Source: Paenibacillus odorifer
GTDB lineage: Bacteria > Bacillota > Bacilli > Paenibacillales > Paenibacillaceae
Length of the DNA: 64,000 bases
Direction of reading: 5' to 3'
Assembly: GCF_000758725.1 (NCBI RefSeq)
Contig: NZ_CP009428.1
Coordinates: forward strand, 4,774,001 to 4,838,000
Shown here: positions 24,812 through 33,416 of the stretch, in pieces
Position numbering within the stretch: position 1 is the first letter of the stretch
Layout: every line of letters starts with the position of its first letter
The notes under the pieces: model-generated
Database searches by the model: none
The model's input: only the letters and a program-made list of their open reading frames with translations
What the model was told of the DNA's origin: nothing
Position numbers and translations under genes: made by a program

Positions 24812-25588
24812 TCATGATTTGACGTTACTAGCCACGCTGCCATCCACCTGAATGACTTTGGGATCCAAATCCCACTTCAGTTCCAGCAGCTTTACAATGG
24901 ACTCCATTTCACTCGAGGACGCGCTGTCTTCCGCCACAGTTCCGTTCACTGCTTTATTAGGTTCATCTGATGATGTTGCTTCACTCTCTACGTTATCTGC
25001 CGGATTAGCGCCAATTTTAACTTCTACAGGTGCTACAGGAGTGATTGTAATGGGTGCTGTAGTCGCTGTGCTGGAAGCTCCGGAAGTACCCGGGGAGTTA
25101 GCCGATGTCTGAGGCATAGAGACCTTTACATTAGAAATGACAGGGACGTCTTCGTTACCGGTGCCGCCAGACTTCCCCATGCCCAGCGTTACGGTGACAT
25201 TAACCCCGCGTTTGCCGGTCTCGCTGATAATCTGCTCTTTCATCTGACCCGCCACCTCTTCGGCAGCGAGCTGCAGACTCTGTTCCTGACGGCCTTGTGC
25301 AAGCTTTTGCCCATCTGCCAGAATCTGTTCCAAGGATGGGTCTCCCTTCCCTCCGCCAGTGAACAAACCGCCTTCTTTCTCTTGCTGTCCCATAGCGACA
25401 CTCAGTTCGGAGATTGCATCACCTTTCAGGAGAGAGACGATAGGGCTGAGCATCGTGAGCAGGATTAGGAGACTTAGCACCAATCTTGCATAACGCTCCA
25501 TGGATTTGCTTGGGAGCAGCAATTCAACAAATGACGCCAACAGCACAACCAGGATGATCTCCCGCAGCCAATCGCCCAACCAGCTCAT
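24812..25588 (-). CDS. spoIIIAF: Stage III sporulation protein AF
   Basis: Membrane component of the SpoIIIA complex with two N-terminal transmembrane helices (about 8-26 and 35-53) and a ring-building domain in the rest. The N-terminus MSWLGDWLREIILVVLLASF matches the family. At 258 aa it is longer than Bacillus SpoIIIAF (about 206) because of a Ser/Thr/Ala/Gly-rich linker around residues 150-200. This parallels the expanded linker of SpoIIIAH in the same operon. It lies about 25 nt after spoIIIAE. Confidence 0.93.
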   Translation of the reverse strand: MSWLGDWLREIILVVLLASFVELLLPSKSMERYARLVLSLLILLTMLSPIVSLLKGDAISELSVAMGQQEKEGGLFTGGGKGDPSLEQILADGQKLAQGRQEQSLQLAAEEVAGQMKEQIISETGKRGVNVTVTLGMGKSGGTGNEDVPVISNVKVSMPQTSANSPGTSGASSTATTAPITITPVAPVEVKIGANPADNVESEATSSDEPNKAVNGTVAEDSASSSEMESIVKLLELKWDLDPKVIQVDGSVASNVKS

Positions 25589-25615
25589 GGTTTCCCTCCT
25601 AAAGTTTTTGTTGCT

Positions 25616-26848
25616 TCACCTCATCATTACGGTCAAGTTACCCGCAGTCAGCATGATCGTAACCGCCATAAAAAACATTAAGGAAACAGCAGCCAAAGCA
25701 GCGAATACGTACACCATGCTTTTTCCAATCGTCTGGAGACAGACTACAATCGGTGTCTCTCCCAGCGGCTGCATCACAGCGGCGGCTATGTTGTAGATAA
25801 GGGCAAGCACCAGGATTTTGATTGCCGGAAAAGCACACAGGAACAATATGATAATGACACCCGATAAGCCGATCGCATTCTTCACCAGCAGTGAAGCTGA
25901 GATTACTGTGTCTGTGGCATCCGCGAACATTTTGCCGATGACCGGAACAAAATTCCCTGTAATATATTTAGCGGCCCGAATGGTGACCCCATCCGTTACT
26001 GAGCTTGTTATCCCTCGAACGGAAATTACACCTAGAAACACAGTTAGCAGTACACCTAACAGTCCAGCACCGATGTTTCGCAGCAGGTTAGCCAGCTGGG
26101 TTAGTTTATATTTCTCCGACAATGCGCTGACCAGATGCAGCACAGCCGAGAAGAACAGAAGCGGAAAAACAAGGGTGTGGATCATGGTGCCAACCGTATG
26201 AATCATAAAAACAATTAACGGATGGGTGACGGAGACCGTAACGATATTCCCCATCGAAGCCAGCAGCGCGAACAGCAGTGGAATCATCGCCATCATGAAA
26301 TCGATCATCCGATCGATAGCGTCCTTTGCATAACCAATAGCGATATTGAAGCTGTTCACAGCAATTACCAGCACCACCATATAACAGAGCGTATAAGCGA
26401 CCTTACTGACCGTTTTTCGCTCAAAAGCGGTTTGCAGCGTCTCCAGAATCATGCTGAGCACACTGATCATCACAATCGTCACGAGCAGCTTTCCGTTGTA
26501 CAGCACCTCATGCCACATAAAGCCTAGAAGCCCAGATAACACACCCTTCAAGCTGAGCCCCTTATCTCCTGGAAGCAGCATGTCCATTAGCGTAGGTGTG
26601 GCCCCGTCCGGGAAAAAACCACCATAATCCTTCATCAGCTGATCCCAATACGACTCCACTTTATCTTTTGGCAAATTATTCACCTGGCTCTTGACCCACT
26701 GGTCTACCGGGGAAGAACTGCCGGATTCTGGTGTTGAGGAAGCTTGCACACTCTGAGCTGTACCTGCAAACCATAGAATGAAAAAGAATGGAAGCAGCAG
26801 CAGTATTATTTTTAGTTTTGGAGGACGGAAAACACTGCGCTCTTGCAT
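25616..26848 (-). CDS. spoIIIAE: Stage III sporulation protein AE
   Basis: Polytopic membrane protein, the likely core transporter-like subunit of the mother-cell side of the channel. The 410-aa protein has an N-terminal signal sequence (about 10-35), a short extracytoplasmic region (VDQWVKSQVNNLPKDKVESY) and about eight hydrophobic segments with conserved GVLSGLLGFMWHEVLYNG and ITGNFVPVIGKMFADATDTV. Length and order within spoIIIAD-AE-AF are standard. Confidence 0.95.
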   Translation of the reverse strand: MQERSVFRPPKLKIILLLLPFFFILWFAGTAQSVQASSTPESGSSSPVDQWVKSQVNNLPKDKVESYWDQLMKDYGGFFPDGATPTLMDMLLPGDKGLSLKGVLSGLLGFMWHEVLYNGKLLVTIVMISVLSMILETLQTAFERKTVSKVAYTLCYMVVLVIAVNSFNIAIGYAKDAIDRMIDFMMAMIPLLFALLASMGNIVTVSVTHPLIVFMIHTVGTMIHTLVFPLLFFSAVLHLVSALSEKYKLTQLANLLRNIGAGLLGVLLTVFLGVISVRGITSSVTDGVTIRAAKYITGNFVPVIGKMFADATDTVISASLLVKNAIGLSGVIIILFLCAFPAIKILVLALIYNIAAAVMQPLGETPIVVCLQTIGKSMVYVFAALAAVSLMFFMAVTIMLTAGNLTVMMR

Positions 26849-26892
26849 AATTTCTCCTCCCGATTCGTTGCTCAGCTCTCTTTACGATTGCT

Positions 26893-27282
26893 TTAAGCAG
26901 GCAGTAGTTTCATGACGGTTTCGATAATGATGCTGATAATGGGTACGGCTAGTACCATAATTAGCACTTTGCCAGCGAGTTCTATTTTGGAAGCAATCGA
27001 TTCCTGACCGGCATCTCGTACAATCTGTGCACCAAACTCCGCGATATAGGAAATGCCGATGATTTTGAAAACAGTCTTCAAATAAATCATTTCCATCCCC
27101 GATGACTCAGCCACCCGCTCCAGTGTAGAGAGGATCATTCCGATCTTGCCGATCAGAAACATAAAAATTAGAATTCCTGTTGTAGTAGCAAGAAGAAAGG
27201 CGAACATCGGTTTTTGTTCCTTCAGTACGAGAATCAATATGGTCGATATCAGCCCAATCCCAACAACTTGAATAATCTCCAT
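26893..27282 (-). CDS. spoIIIAD: Stage III sporulation protein AD
   Basis: Small polytopic membrane subunit of 129 aa with four hydrophobic helices. It contains the family sequence ESSGMEMIYLKTVFKIIGIS and GAQIVRDAGQESIASKIELA. The ATG at 27282 follows spoIIIAC by only 7 nt, so the pair is translationally coupled. AC and AD together are thought to form part of the membrane platform for AE. Confidence 0.95.
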   Translation of the reverse strand: MEIIQVVGIGLISTILILVLKEQKPMFAFLLATTTGILIFMFLIGKIGMILSTLERVAESSGMEMIYLKTVFKIIGISYIAEFGAQIVRDAGQESIASKIELAGKVLIMVLAVPIISIIIETVMKLLPA

Positions 27283-27289
27283 AGCACGC

Positions 27290-27493
27290 CTATTGAAAAA
27301 GAAAGATCGTTTTTATTTCCTGCAGCAACCCGTCCAGCATACGAATCACCATGAACAGCACGACTACGAACCCGATCACGGTTACCCAATGTGCAAAATC
27401 CTCTTTTCCCATCTGTTTGAGCACCGTGTGTATCATGGCGATAATTATGCCAATGCCGGCAATTTGAAAAATCGCATTGACTTCAATATTCAT
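27290..27493 (-). CDS. spoIIIAC: Stage III sporulation protein AC
   Basis: Membrane protein of 67 aa with two transmembrane helices, essentially all family core (NAIFQIAGIGIIIAMIHTVL, GKEDFAHWVTVIGFVVVLFM). The ATG at 27493 is used because GAGGTG lies 6 nt upstream and the resulting protein matches the Bacillus length of 68 aa; a GTG at 27502 overlaps that site. It is tightly packed between spoIIIAB (13 nt) and spoIIIAD (7 nt). Confidence 0.95.
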   Translation of the reverse strand: MNIEVNAIFQIAGIGIIIAMIHTVLKQMGKEDFAHWVTVIGFVVVLFMVIRMLDGLLQEIKTIFLFQ

Positions 27494-27506
27494 TCCTGGC
27501 ACCTCG

Positions 27507-28025
27507 CTAAAAGATCAAAATGACGATCAGTACTCCAAGCAGCAGACCCAGGCTTTTACTTAACTTTTCATATTTGCCTTGATCCTCTCTGGCCACCGAC
27601 TCCTCCTGCTTCAATTGCTGCAATGCTAACGCGATATGAGTGCTCTGATTCGACCTATCGCTTGTGCCGAGAGTACAGCTGAGCTGGCGAAGAATCTCTT
27701 TTTCTGTCCCCTTCATAGCGGTAGACTTCCAATATGCTTCCATCGCCCGCTGGATGGCATCCTGGGCGCTTCTGTCATAGGGAGGGCTCATCTCCTCCGC
27801 TGTTTTGACAAACAACGATTTCAGCGGGTCCTTAGACTGATTCCCAATCCGCCGCATGGCTTCCGGCAGTGGGGTGAAGCCGTACATGATCTCTGTTTCC
27901 AACCGCTGTAGTGCTGCTATTAAACCTCTGATATGTCTGGGCCTGTCTGCATATTGACGAGCAAACTGGAGACCTGCAAGCGTACCAGCCACCACAATGA
28001 GCACAGCACCGAACAGCTTAAGCAT
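27507..28025 (-). CDS. spoIIIAB: Stage III sporulation protein AB
   Basis: GspF-like membrane component of 172 aa with one hydrophobic segment at each end (about 3-18 and 153-171) around a soluble helical domain. Family landmarks are RPRHIRGLIAALQRLETEIM and the C-terminal YEKLSKSLGLLLGVLIVILI. The ATG at 28025 has GGTGGTGA upstream and lies inside the last codons of spoIIIAA (8-nt overlap), which couples the ATPase to its membrane partner. Confidence 0.95.
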   Translation of the reverse strand: MLKLFGAVLIVVAGTLAGLQFARQYADRPRHIRGLIAALQRLETEIMYGFTPLPEAMRRIGNQSKDPLKSLFVKTAEEMSPPYDRSAQDAIQRAMEAYWKSTAMKGTEKEILRQLSCTLGTSDRSNQSTHIALALQQLKQEESVAREDQGKYEKLSKSLGLLLGVLIVILIF

Positions 28026-29019
28026 GCAAATCACCACCTAGTCGATCCCCGGGAGAGATAAGCAGCATTCCTCTTTTCTGGCCATCCAGAATACGAAACG
28101 TGAGGCCTGCTTCTGAACGATGGAGTATGACATATCTCTCGAACATCTTTTGTTCCAGCAGTCCTCCAAGACCCGGCCTACGAGCCAACTCTGTTACATC
28201 TTTTCCGTGAGCGGAAGCAATGACAGATATTCCGGCATGCAGTGCCTCGGTAACCGCTTCGGCATCTTCAGGACGGCCAATCTCATCCGCGATTAATACA
28301 TCTGGAGATAGTGACCGGATCATCATCATCATGCCTTCTGCCTTGGGACACCCATCAAGAACGTCTGTCCGCGGACCCACGTCAAAGGCCGGAACACCAC
28401 GCCGGCTGCCAGCAATTTCAGACCGTTCGTCAACAATTCCCACCTTCAGCCCCGGTCTATTCCCTTCGCGCTTGCCCAATTCCCCTAAGGAGATTTGTCT
28501 TGCGAGATCGCGGAGTAGGGTAGTCTTGCCATGTTGTGGAGGGGAGAGAATCAAGGTGTGCATCATTCGCTGCCGCCCCTTGTCCAGTAAATAAGGCAGC
28601 ACTCCATCTGCGATTCCAGGTACTTCACGAGCAATACGGACATTAAAGCCAGTGATATCACGAAGATGTTCTACACCTCCGCCACTCAGTACTGTCCGAC
28701 CAGCAAGTCCTATCCGATGACCGCCGGGAATCGTAATAAATCCTTTTCTCAGCTCTTCTTCCATCGTATATAGCGAATGGTTGCTGATCAGATCTAGCAG
28801 TCGATGAGTGTCTTCCCGATCCGGCTTGTAAGCTTCTTCAGGCCTCTGCGTCAAACTGCCATTCACTCTTAGAAAGTGATATTTACCAGAGTAGTTAATT
28901 TCCAGCGGACGACCTTCACGGACACGAATCTCCTCCACCATTCCTAGCAGCGGAAGGGGAAGGCACTTTAACAGTGCTCTTACTTTTTCAGGAAACAATT
29001 GCAGCCAGTCATCTGCCAT
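28018..29019 (-). CDS. spoIIIAA: Stage III sporulation protein AA, ATPase
   Basis: Cytoplasmic secretion-type ATPase that powers the SpoIIIA channel. About 333 aa: an N-terminal adaptor region with EEIRVREGRPLEINY, then the ATPase core with Walker A SPPQHGKTTL (159-168), GIVDERSEIAGSRRGVPAFD and Walker B VLIADEIGRPED (241-252), and an ASAHG sensor motif. The ATG at 29019 has GGGGG about 8 nt upstream; a TTG at 29034 overlaps it. First gene of the operon, behind a sigma-E-like promoter. Confidence 0.96.
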   Translation of the reverse strand: MADDWLQLFPEKVRALLKCLPLPLLGMVEEIRVREGRPLEINYSGKYHFLRVNGSLTQRPEEAYKPDREDTHRLLDLISNHSLYTMEEELRKGFITIPGGHRIGLAGRTVLSGGGVEHLRDITGFNVRIAREVPGIADGVLPYLLDKGRQRMMHTLILSPPQHGKTTLLRDLARQISLGELGKREGNRPGLKVGIVDERSEIAGSRRGVPAFDVGPRTDVLDGCPKAEGMMMMIRSLSPDVLIADEIGRPEDAEAVTEALHAGISVIASAHGKDVTELARRPGLGGLLEQKMFERYVILHRSEAGLTFRILDGQKRGMLLISPGDRLGGDLHA

Positions 29020-29063
29020 ACAAAGTACCCCCAAGCTGTCCTCTACTTAATTGCTTTATTCCA

Positions 29064-29091
29064 TATTTATGCTTGTACGCGCCCAATATGC
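29064..29091 (-). promoter_or_regulatory. Candidate sigma-E promoter of spoIIIA
   Basis: On the minus strand GCATATT (29091-29085), a 13-bp spacer and CATAAATA (29071-29064) closely match the sigma-E pattern (KMATATT, CATAnnnT). It lies about 45 nt upstream of the spoIIIAA start, between yqhV and spoIIIAA. In Bacillus the spoIIIA operon is transcribed by sigma-E in the mother cell. Confidence 0.6.
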
Positions 29092-29101
29092 CTATCATCT
29101 A

Positions 29102-29365
29102 TCATTTTTTCAAAATCCCGATTAAGAGAAAGGCTACACCGCAGCCCACCCAGCCTAATTTGCTCCATGACAGCTGCTGCGCCATCCCAGTCAGGCCAAT
29201 TGCTGTCGTCAATATCAATATGGTCGGGCCTACCAAAGCCAGTCCAGAATTGACAGCGAGTGCCTTATCGACCTGATTTAATCTGAGCATTATCAGGGCA
29301 GCTATAATCTCTGCACTGCCCGAGAACAACCGCAGAGTCGCCATCCAACTCACATACTTGTCCAA
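29102..29365 (-). CDS. yqhV: YqhV (DUF2619) membrane protein
   Basis: An 87-aa protein with three hydrophobic helices, matching the YqhV/DUF2619 family that sits immediately upstream of spoIIIAA in Bacillus. The TTG start at 29365 has AAGGAG 9 nt upstream. Function is unknown; in Bacillus it is a sporulation-associated gene. Here it is preceded by a divergent yitT-type gene instead of efp. Confidence 0.85.
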   Translation of the reverse strand: MDKYVSWMATLRLFSGSAEIIAALIMLRLNQVDKALAVNSGLALVGPTILILTTAIGLTGMAQQLSWSKLGWVGCGVAFLLIGILKK

Positions 29366-29667
29366 TCAACTCAACTCCTTTTACTAATTCATTCATACCA
29401 AAAGACATCTGAGGCTTGTTTAGCTTTCTATTATTCATGGATATGCGTGGCTTTTTCACTTTAGACAATGAGAAATGACAGATTTACAGATCAGACTGTG
29501 AAAGAATTCATAGTGAGTGGGTTCATAAATAAATATAATCAGTACGATAAAATAATTTTTACGAACGCCTTCATCTGTGGTATCCTTTTTAATTGGAAAT
29601 ATAGTGAGTTTATATTTTCAAAAAAAGGCAAACTAAAAAGACATAAGAAAAAGAGGGGATTTGTGTC
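29366..29667. other. Divergent intergenic region between yqhV and the YitT gene
   Basis: This 302-bp AT-rich spacer must hold the promoters of both flanking genes. I see no strong hairpin, repeat or recognisable operator, and the short ORFs in it lack ribosome-binding sites. Confidence 0.5.
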
Positions 29668-30534
29668 ATGCACGTTCGAAATTACGAGCTACCGCTCAGC
29701 ATGCGGTCCGTAGTCAGACCAGTAAGAGAAGCGGCAATCATTATTTTTTCAGCTTTTTTAGTCGCCGCAGGGATGAGATTATTTCTAATTCCTCATCAAC
29801 TGCTAAGCGGCGGGGTAGCGGGGGTGGCTTCAGTCATTGGGTATGTAACTAATCCGAAGTACATCTCAATCATTTATTTTGCGATAAACCTTCCTGTTCT
29901 GATCTGGGGATTTATTGCAGTGGGGAAAAAGTACATCTTACTAAGCATGCTTTCCGTTTTAGCTACCACCTGGTTCATGACAATTATTCCTGCGGTGAAA
30001 GTGACCAAAGACCCGATTTTGGCTAGTATTTTTGGCGGCGTAATTATTGCTGGCGGGGTTGGATTTTCTCTCCGTGCCGGGGGCTCATCTGGAGGATTTG
30101 ATATATTAGGCTCGATTATTACACGTAAGCGGGATATTCCTATTGGGAATGTACTCTTCGTAATGGATGGGATCGTTATTCTGAGTTTAGGCTTCTTTAA
30201 AAGCTGGGACTCAGCCTTATACGCTATGCTCTGTATTTTTGTGAAAAGCAGAGTGGTTGATATGATTCATATTCGTCATGTCAAGCTAACCTGCTTCATT
30301 GTTACCAAGGAACGGGATAAAATGCTGAATCGTCTTAGAGAGCTGCCTCATGGCATCACAGTAGTCAACGCAGAGGGCGGTTACAGTCACGAGGGCAATA
30401 CAATGCTGATGACCGTAACGACCCGCTATGAGCTGTCAGAGCTGCGTAAGACTATCCTTGAGACGGATCCAAGCTCTTTCGTCAATGTACTTGAGACTGT
30501 TGAAATTCTAGGCCGATTTAGACGTTTAGGATAA
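29668..30534 (+). CDS. YitT family membrane protein (DUF2179 C-terminus)
   Basis: A 288-aa protein with five or six membrane helices in the first 200 residues, including the glycine-rich segments LLSGGVAGVASVIGY and GFSLRAGGSSGGFDILGSII that mark the YitT family. A cytoplasmic DUF2179 domain follows (about 205-285, LPHGITVVNAEGGYSHEGNT). Related Bacillus proteins (YitT, YpjC, YqfU) have no settled function. AGAGGGGA lies upstream of the ATG. It is an insertion relative to the Bacillus efp-yqhV-spoIIIAA order. Confidence 0.88.
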   Translation: MHVRNYELPLSMRSVVRPVREAAIIIFSAFLVAAGMRLFLIPHQLLSGGVAGVASVIGYVTNPKYISIIYFAINLPVLIWGFIAVGKKYILLSMLSVLATTWFMTIIPAVKVTKDPILASIFGGVIIAGGVGFSLRAGGSSGGFDILGSIITRKRDIPIGNVLFVMDGIVILSLGFFKSWDSALYAMLCIFVKSRVVDMIHIRHVKLTCFIVTKERDKMLNRLRELPHGITVVNAEGGYSHEGNTMLMTVTTRYELSELRKTILETDPSSFVNVLETVEILGRFRRLG

Positions 30535-30551
30535 ATACCCATATAGATGTA

Positions 30552-30589
30552 AAAAGGAACGCTGCATTCAAACCTGCAGCGTTCCTTTT
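30552..30589. terminator. Terminator after the YitT gene
   Basis: AAAAGGAACGCTGCA (30552-30566) and TGCAGCGTTCCTTTT (30575-30589) form a perfect 15-bp stem with an 8-nt loop and run into T/A tracts on both sides. Confidence 0.92.
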
Positions 30590-30607
30590 CATTTATAGCT
30601 GATGCCC

Positions 30608-30652
30608 AAAAAGGAGACCCCGTAGCTAAGTAGCTGTAGGATCTCCCTTTTT
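30608..30652 (-). terminator. Aspartokinase gene terminator
   Basis: Minus strand AAAAAGGGAGA pairs with TCTCCTTTTT (one bulged G). The interior has a second stem, AGCTA/TAGCT. It lies 17 nt beyond the aspartokinase stop codon. Confidence 0.8.
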
Positions 30653-30668
30653 ATTGATTAAACGGCTC

Positions 30669-31922
30669 TTAACGACGATCCTTAGGACCACCAACAAAGG
30701 CCTGCTCAGTTGTATCCAGATTATAAGCGGTGTGAAGCGCCTGAATGATCGATGGCAAATTGCCGGATTCGATTACACAAGAAACCTTAATCTCTGACGT
30801 GCTGACCATCTTAATGCTTACGCCCTCTTGGGAGAGTACATCAAACATTTGAGCTGCAACACCAGGATGGCTAACCATACCCGCGCCAACAATAGAAACC
30901 TTCACGAGGTTATCCTCGGACGTCACTTCACGGTAAGGTAAAGTTTTATGGATTTCTTTAATTACTTCCTTCGCACGATCCAGTTCATCAAGTGAAACTG
31001 TAAATGAGAAGTCAGCCTGCTCATTCTGCACACCACTTTGTACAATGATATCTACGTTTACGCCTTCTTCAGCCAGCTTGCCGAAGACTTGAGCGAGTAC
31101 ACCCGGTACATCAGGTACTCCTAGAATACTGACACGCGCTACATTCTTATCATAAGCAATCCCACTAACTACGACACCTTGCTCCATGCTTGCTTCCTCC
31201 TTCACAACAGTACCTTCATTATGATTAAAGCTCGATCTAACGACCAGCTTAACTTGATGACGCTTAGCATACTCCACTGCACGCGGATGTAGTACGGCCG
31301 CTCCCAGATTGGCAAGCTCTAGCATCTCATCGTAAGAGATTTCGTTCAGCTTGCGGGCTGTTTTCACAATGCGTGGATCTGTAGAATAAATACCATCAAC
31401 GTCGGTATAAATCTCACATACATCTGCTTGAATAGCAGCCGCAAGGGCTACAGCTGTCGTGTCCGATCCTCCGCGGCCCAGGGTAGTGATCTCACCATCC
31501 AAAGTCATCCCTTGGAAACCGGCAACGATAACGATCTGTTCGCGTTCCAAAGACGCTACTACACGGTGTGGATCAATATCATTGATACGAGCTCTACCGT
31601 GAGTTTCGTCTGTACGGAACCCGGCCTGCCATCCTGTATAAGATACTGCATTCCGCCCGATCCCATGAAGAGCTATGGACAAAAGAGCAACGGAAATCTG
31701 CTCTCCTGTTGTCATCAGCATATCCATTTCACGTGCAGGCGGCTGCCCGTTTAATTGCTTCGCCGTATCGATCAAATCATCTGTTGTATCCCCCATAGCA
31801 GATACAACTACAACGCAGCGATGTCCCTCATCCTGCTTGTCTGCGATGCGCTTGGCAACACGTTGCATGCGTTCTGTGTCGCCGACGGAGCTGCCTCCGA
31901 ATTTCATAACATAAAGTGACAA
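30669..31922 (-). CDS. lysC: Aspartokinase (LysC type)
   Basis: Phosphorylates aspartate at the entry to lysine, threonine, methionine and diaminopimelate synthesis. The kinase domain has the KFGGSSV motif near the N-terminus, MTTGEQISVALLS, and GRGGSDTTAVALAAA. Two ACT domains (from about residue 265) give feedback control: ILGVPDVPGVLAQVFGKLAE and SIVGAGMVSHPGVAAQMFDV. The start is uncertain: TTG at 31922 gives the N-terminus typical of Bacillus LysC, whereas a GTG at 31934 abuts the only good ribosome-binding site. No lysine riboswitch is visible upstream, so control may be by feedback alone. Confidence 0.94.
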   Translation of the reverse strand: MSLYVMKFGGSSVGDTERMQRVAKRIADKQDEGHRCVVVVSAMGDTTDDLIDTAKQLNGQPPAREMDMLMTTGEQISVALLSIALHGIGRNAVSYTGWQAGFRTDETHGRARINDIDPHRVVASLEREQIVIVAGFQGMTLDGEITTLGRGGSDTTAVALAAAIQADVCEIYTDVDGIYSTDPRIVKTARKLNEISYDEMLELANLGAAVLHPRAVEYAKRHQVKLVVRSSFNHNEGTVVKEEASMEQGVVVSGIAYDKNVARVSILGVPDVPGVLAQVFGKLAEEGVNVDIIVQSGVQNEQADFSFTVSLDELDRAKEVIKEIHKTLPYREVTSEDNLVKVSIVGAGMVSHPGVAAQMFDVLSQEGVSIKMVSTSEIKVSCVIESGNLPSIIQALHTAYNLDTTEQAFVGGPKDRR

Positions 31923-32050
31923 AGTCCCACTCACTCCCCATATCGGTCTATGTAGTTGCTTCTAATCGGTTTCCCGCTTTAAACCAGTATAATACGAAAA
32001 TAGCGTAATGCGTTAATGATTTCATTAAAAAATTATTGATTTTCCAGAAG

Positions 32051-32092
32051 CTAACAAAAAGATAAGGTCAGCTTCAAGACACTAGCTGACCT
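32051..32092 (-). terminator. Terminator of the DHFR-like gene
   Basis: AGGTCAGCT (32065-32073) and AGCTGACCT (32084-32092) form a perfect 9-bp stem. On the minus strand it is followed by TATCTTTTTG. It lies 23 nt past the stop codon at 32116. Confidence 0.8.
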
Positions 32093-32115
32093 CATTTCAC
32101 CCGTCTTCCAGTTTT

Positions 32116-32664
32116 TTATTGAGAAGCAGGTCGATAAGTCAGGGCCATCACTCCAGAGCTGAATCTTTTGGAGTCCACTAGCTCCAACGTCTTCTCTTCA
32201 CCAACGTTATCGAACAGGCGCTGACCACTACCCAGCAGAATCGGGAAGACCAGAAGCTGATATTCATCGACAAGGCCAAGCTGCATGAGGCTCTGCGCAA
32301 GCGTACGACTGCCAAAAACGAGAATATCTCTCCCCGGCTGCTCCTTCAGCTTGGACACCTCCTGAACAAGATCGCCCTTGATCAAGCTTGAATTGCTCCA
32401 TGTTGTTTCTTCGAGAGTTGTGGAGACTACGTACTTAGCGTATCCATTCATCATTTCACCGTACTCACCCGTCTGCTCAACCATATTTGGCCAAGCCTCT
32501 GCAAAACCTTCGTAGGTTGTCCGTCCTAACATTAGAGCGTCAGCAGCTTTCAGTTCAGCAAATTTGAAATGCTCCTGTTCTTCACTTCCGAATGAGAAGG
32601 TCCATTGTGGATTTTCCATAACACCATCAAGGGATATGAACTGAGATATAATTAATTTTCTCAT
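32116..32664 (-). CDS. Dihydrofolate reductase family protein (RibD C-terminal-like)
   Basis: A 182-aa protein of the RibD C-terminal/dihydrofolate-reductase-like family (Bacillus YyaP/YwjB type). Landmarks are the N-terminal KLIISQFISLDGVMENP, ADALMLGRTTYEGF for NADPH binding, and DILVFGSRTLAQSLMQLGLV with PILLGSGQRLFD. Such proteins are NADPH-dependent reductases of unknown substrate and are not the true folate enzyme. It is a monocistronic insertion between efp and the aspartokinase gene relative to Bacillus. Confidence 0.86.
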   Translation of the reverse strand: MRKLIISQFISLDGVMENPQWTFSFGSEEQEHFKFAELKAADALMLGRTTYEGFAEAWPNMVEQTGEYGEMMNGYAKYVVSTTLEETTWSNSSLIKGDLVQEVSKLKEQPGRDILVFGSRTLAQSLMQLGLVDEYQLLVFPILLGSGQRLFDNVGEEKTLELVDSKRFSSGVMALTYRPASQ

Positions 32665-32746
32665 ATGCGCCTCCTTCTAATCCTTTAATTCGTAAGTATA
32701 ATATCCCACACCCATACTGTTCCTCATGCATCCTCGTTTATATACC

Positions 32747-32776
32747 AAAAACCCCCCACCGTAATAACGGGGGAGG
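32747..32776 (-). terminator. efp terminator
   Basis: Minus strand CCTCCCCCGT and ACGGTGGGGG pair around TATT with one mismatch and are followed by TTTTT. It lies 36 nt past the efp stop codon. Confidence 0.85.
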
Positions 32777-32811
32777 CTGATTGGTTATAAGTTCAGCAAG
32801 TATGATGCTTC

Positions 32812-33369
32812 CTACGCGCGGGAGATATATTTACCTTCGCGAGTATCAATAAGCAGCACATCTCCTTCATTGATGAACAAAGGAACTTGTACAGAATGAC
32901 CTGTTTCAAGCTTGGCCGATTTAGTAGCGCCTTGAGCTGTATTTCCCTTCACACCTGGCTCAGTTTCAACAACCTTCAGCTCTACGCTGGTAGGCAGGTT
33001 GATCCCAAGGATTTCACCTTGGTAACTGATGATGTTTACAGTCATGTTCTCTTTAAGGAAGTTCAATTCCCATTCAAGCTGCTTGCTGGACAATTCGAAT
33101 TGGTCATAGGTTTCGTTGTCCATGAAAGCATGCTCAGATCCGCTTGCATACAAATATTGCACGCCACGGTTCTCAATAATAGCACGGCCAATAGTTTCAC
33201 CTGCACGGAAAGTACGCTCGACAGTGTTACCATTGCGCAGGTTTTTCAGCTTAGAGCGAACGAACGCTGCACCTTTACCTGGTTTAACGTGCTGGAAATC
33301 AAGAACGGTAAAAATATCACCGTCCACCTCTACGGTCAAGCCTGTCTTAAAATCGTTTACTGAAATCAC
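32812..33369 (-). CDS. efp: Translation elongation factor P
   Basis: Relieves ribosome stalling at polyproline stretches. The 185-aa protein has the three beta-barrel domains of EF-P: domain I ends with the tip loop KPGKGAAFVR, with Lys32 as the likely modified residue, and the C-terminal signature DVLLIDTREGKYISRA is complete. The start is GTG with AGGAGG upstream. It follows the Xaa-Pro peptidase gene by about 45 nt, as in Bacillus (yqhT-efp), and ends in its own terminator. Confidence 0.97.
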   Translation of the reverse strand: MISVNDFKTGLTVEVDGDIFTVLDFQHVKPGKGAAFVRSKLKNLRNGNTVERTFRAGETIGRAIIENRGVQYLYASGSEHAFMDNETYDQFELSSKQLEWELNFLKENMTVNIISYQGEILGINLPTSVELKVVETEPGVKGNTAQGATKSAKLETGHSVQVPLFINEGDVLLIDTREGKYISRA

Positions 33370-33416
33370 TAAAAATCCCTCCTGAATTCGATAATTAAAC
33401 CACTACTTTTTCTTAC

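Noticed and set aside
29265..29713. Short ORFs around yqhV and upstream of the YitT gene
   Set aside because: They overlap real genes or lack ribosome-binding sites and family features.
31923..32050. Lysine riboswitch upstream of the aspartokinase gene
   Set aside because: The upstream region is too short and lacks any L-box core or terminator structure.
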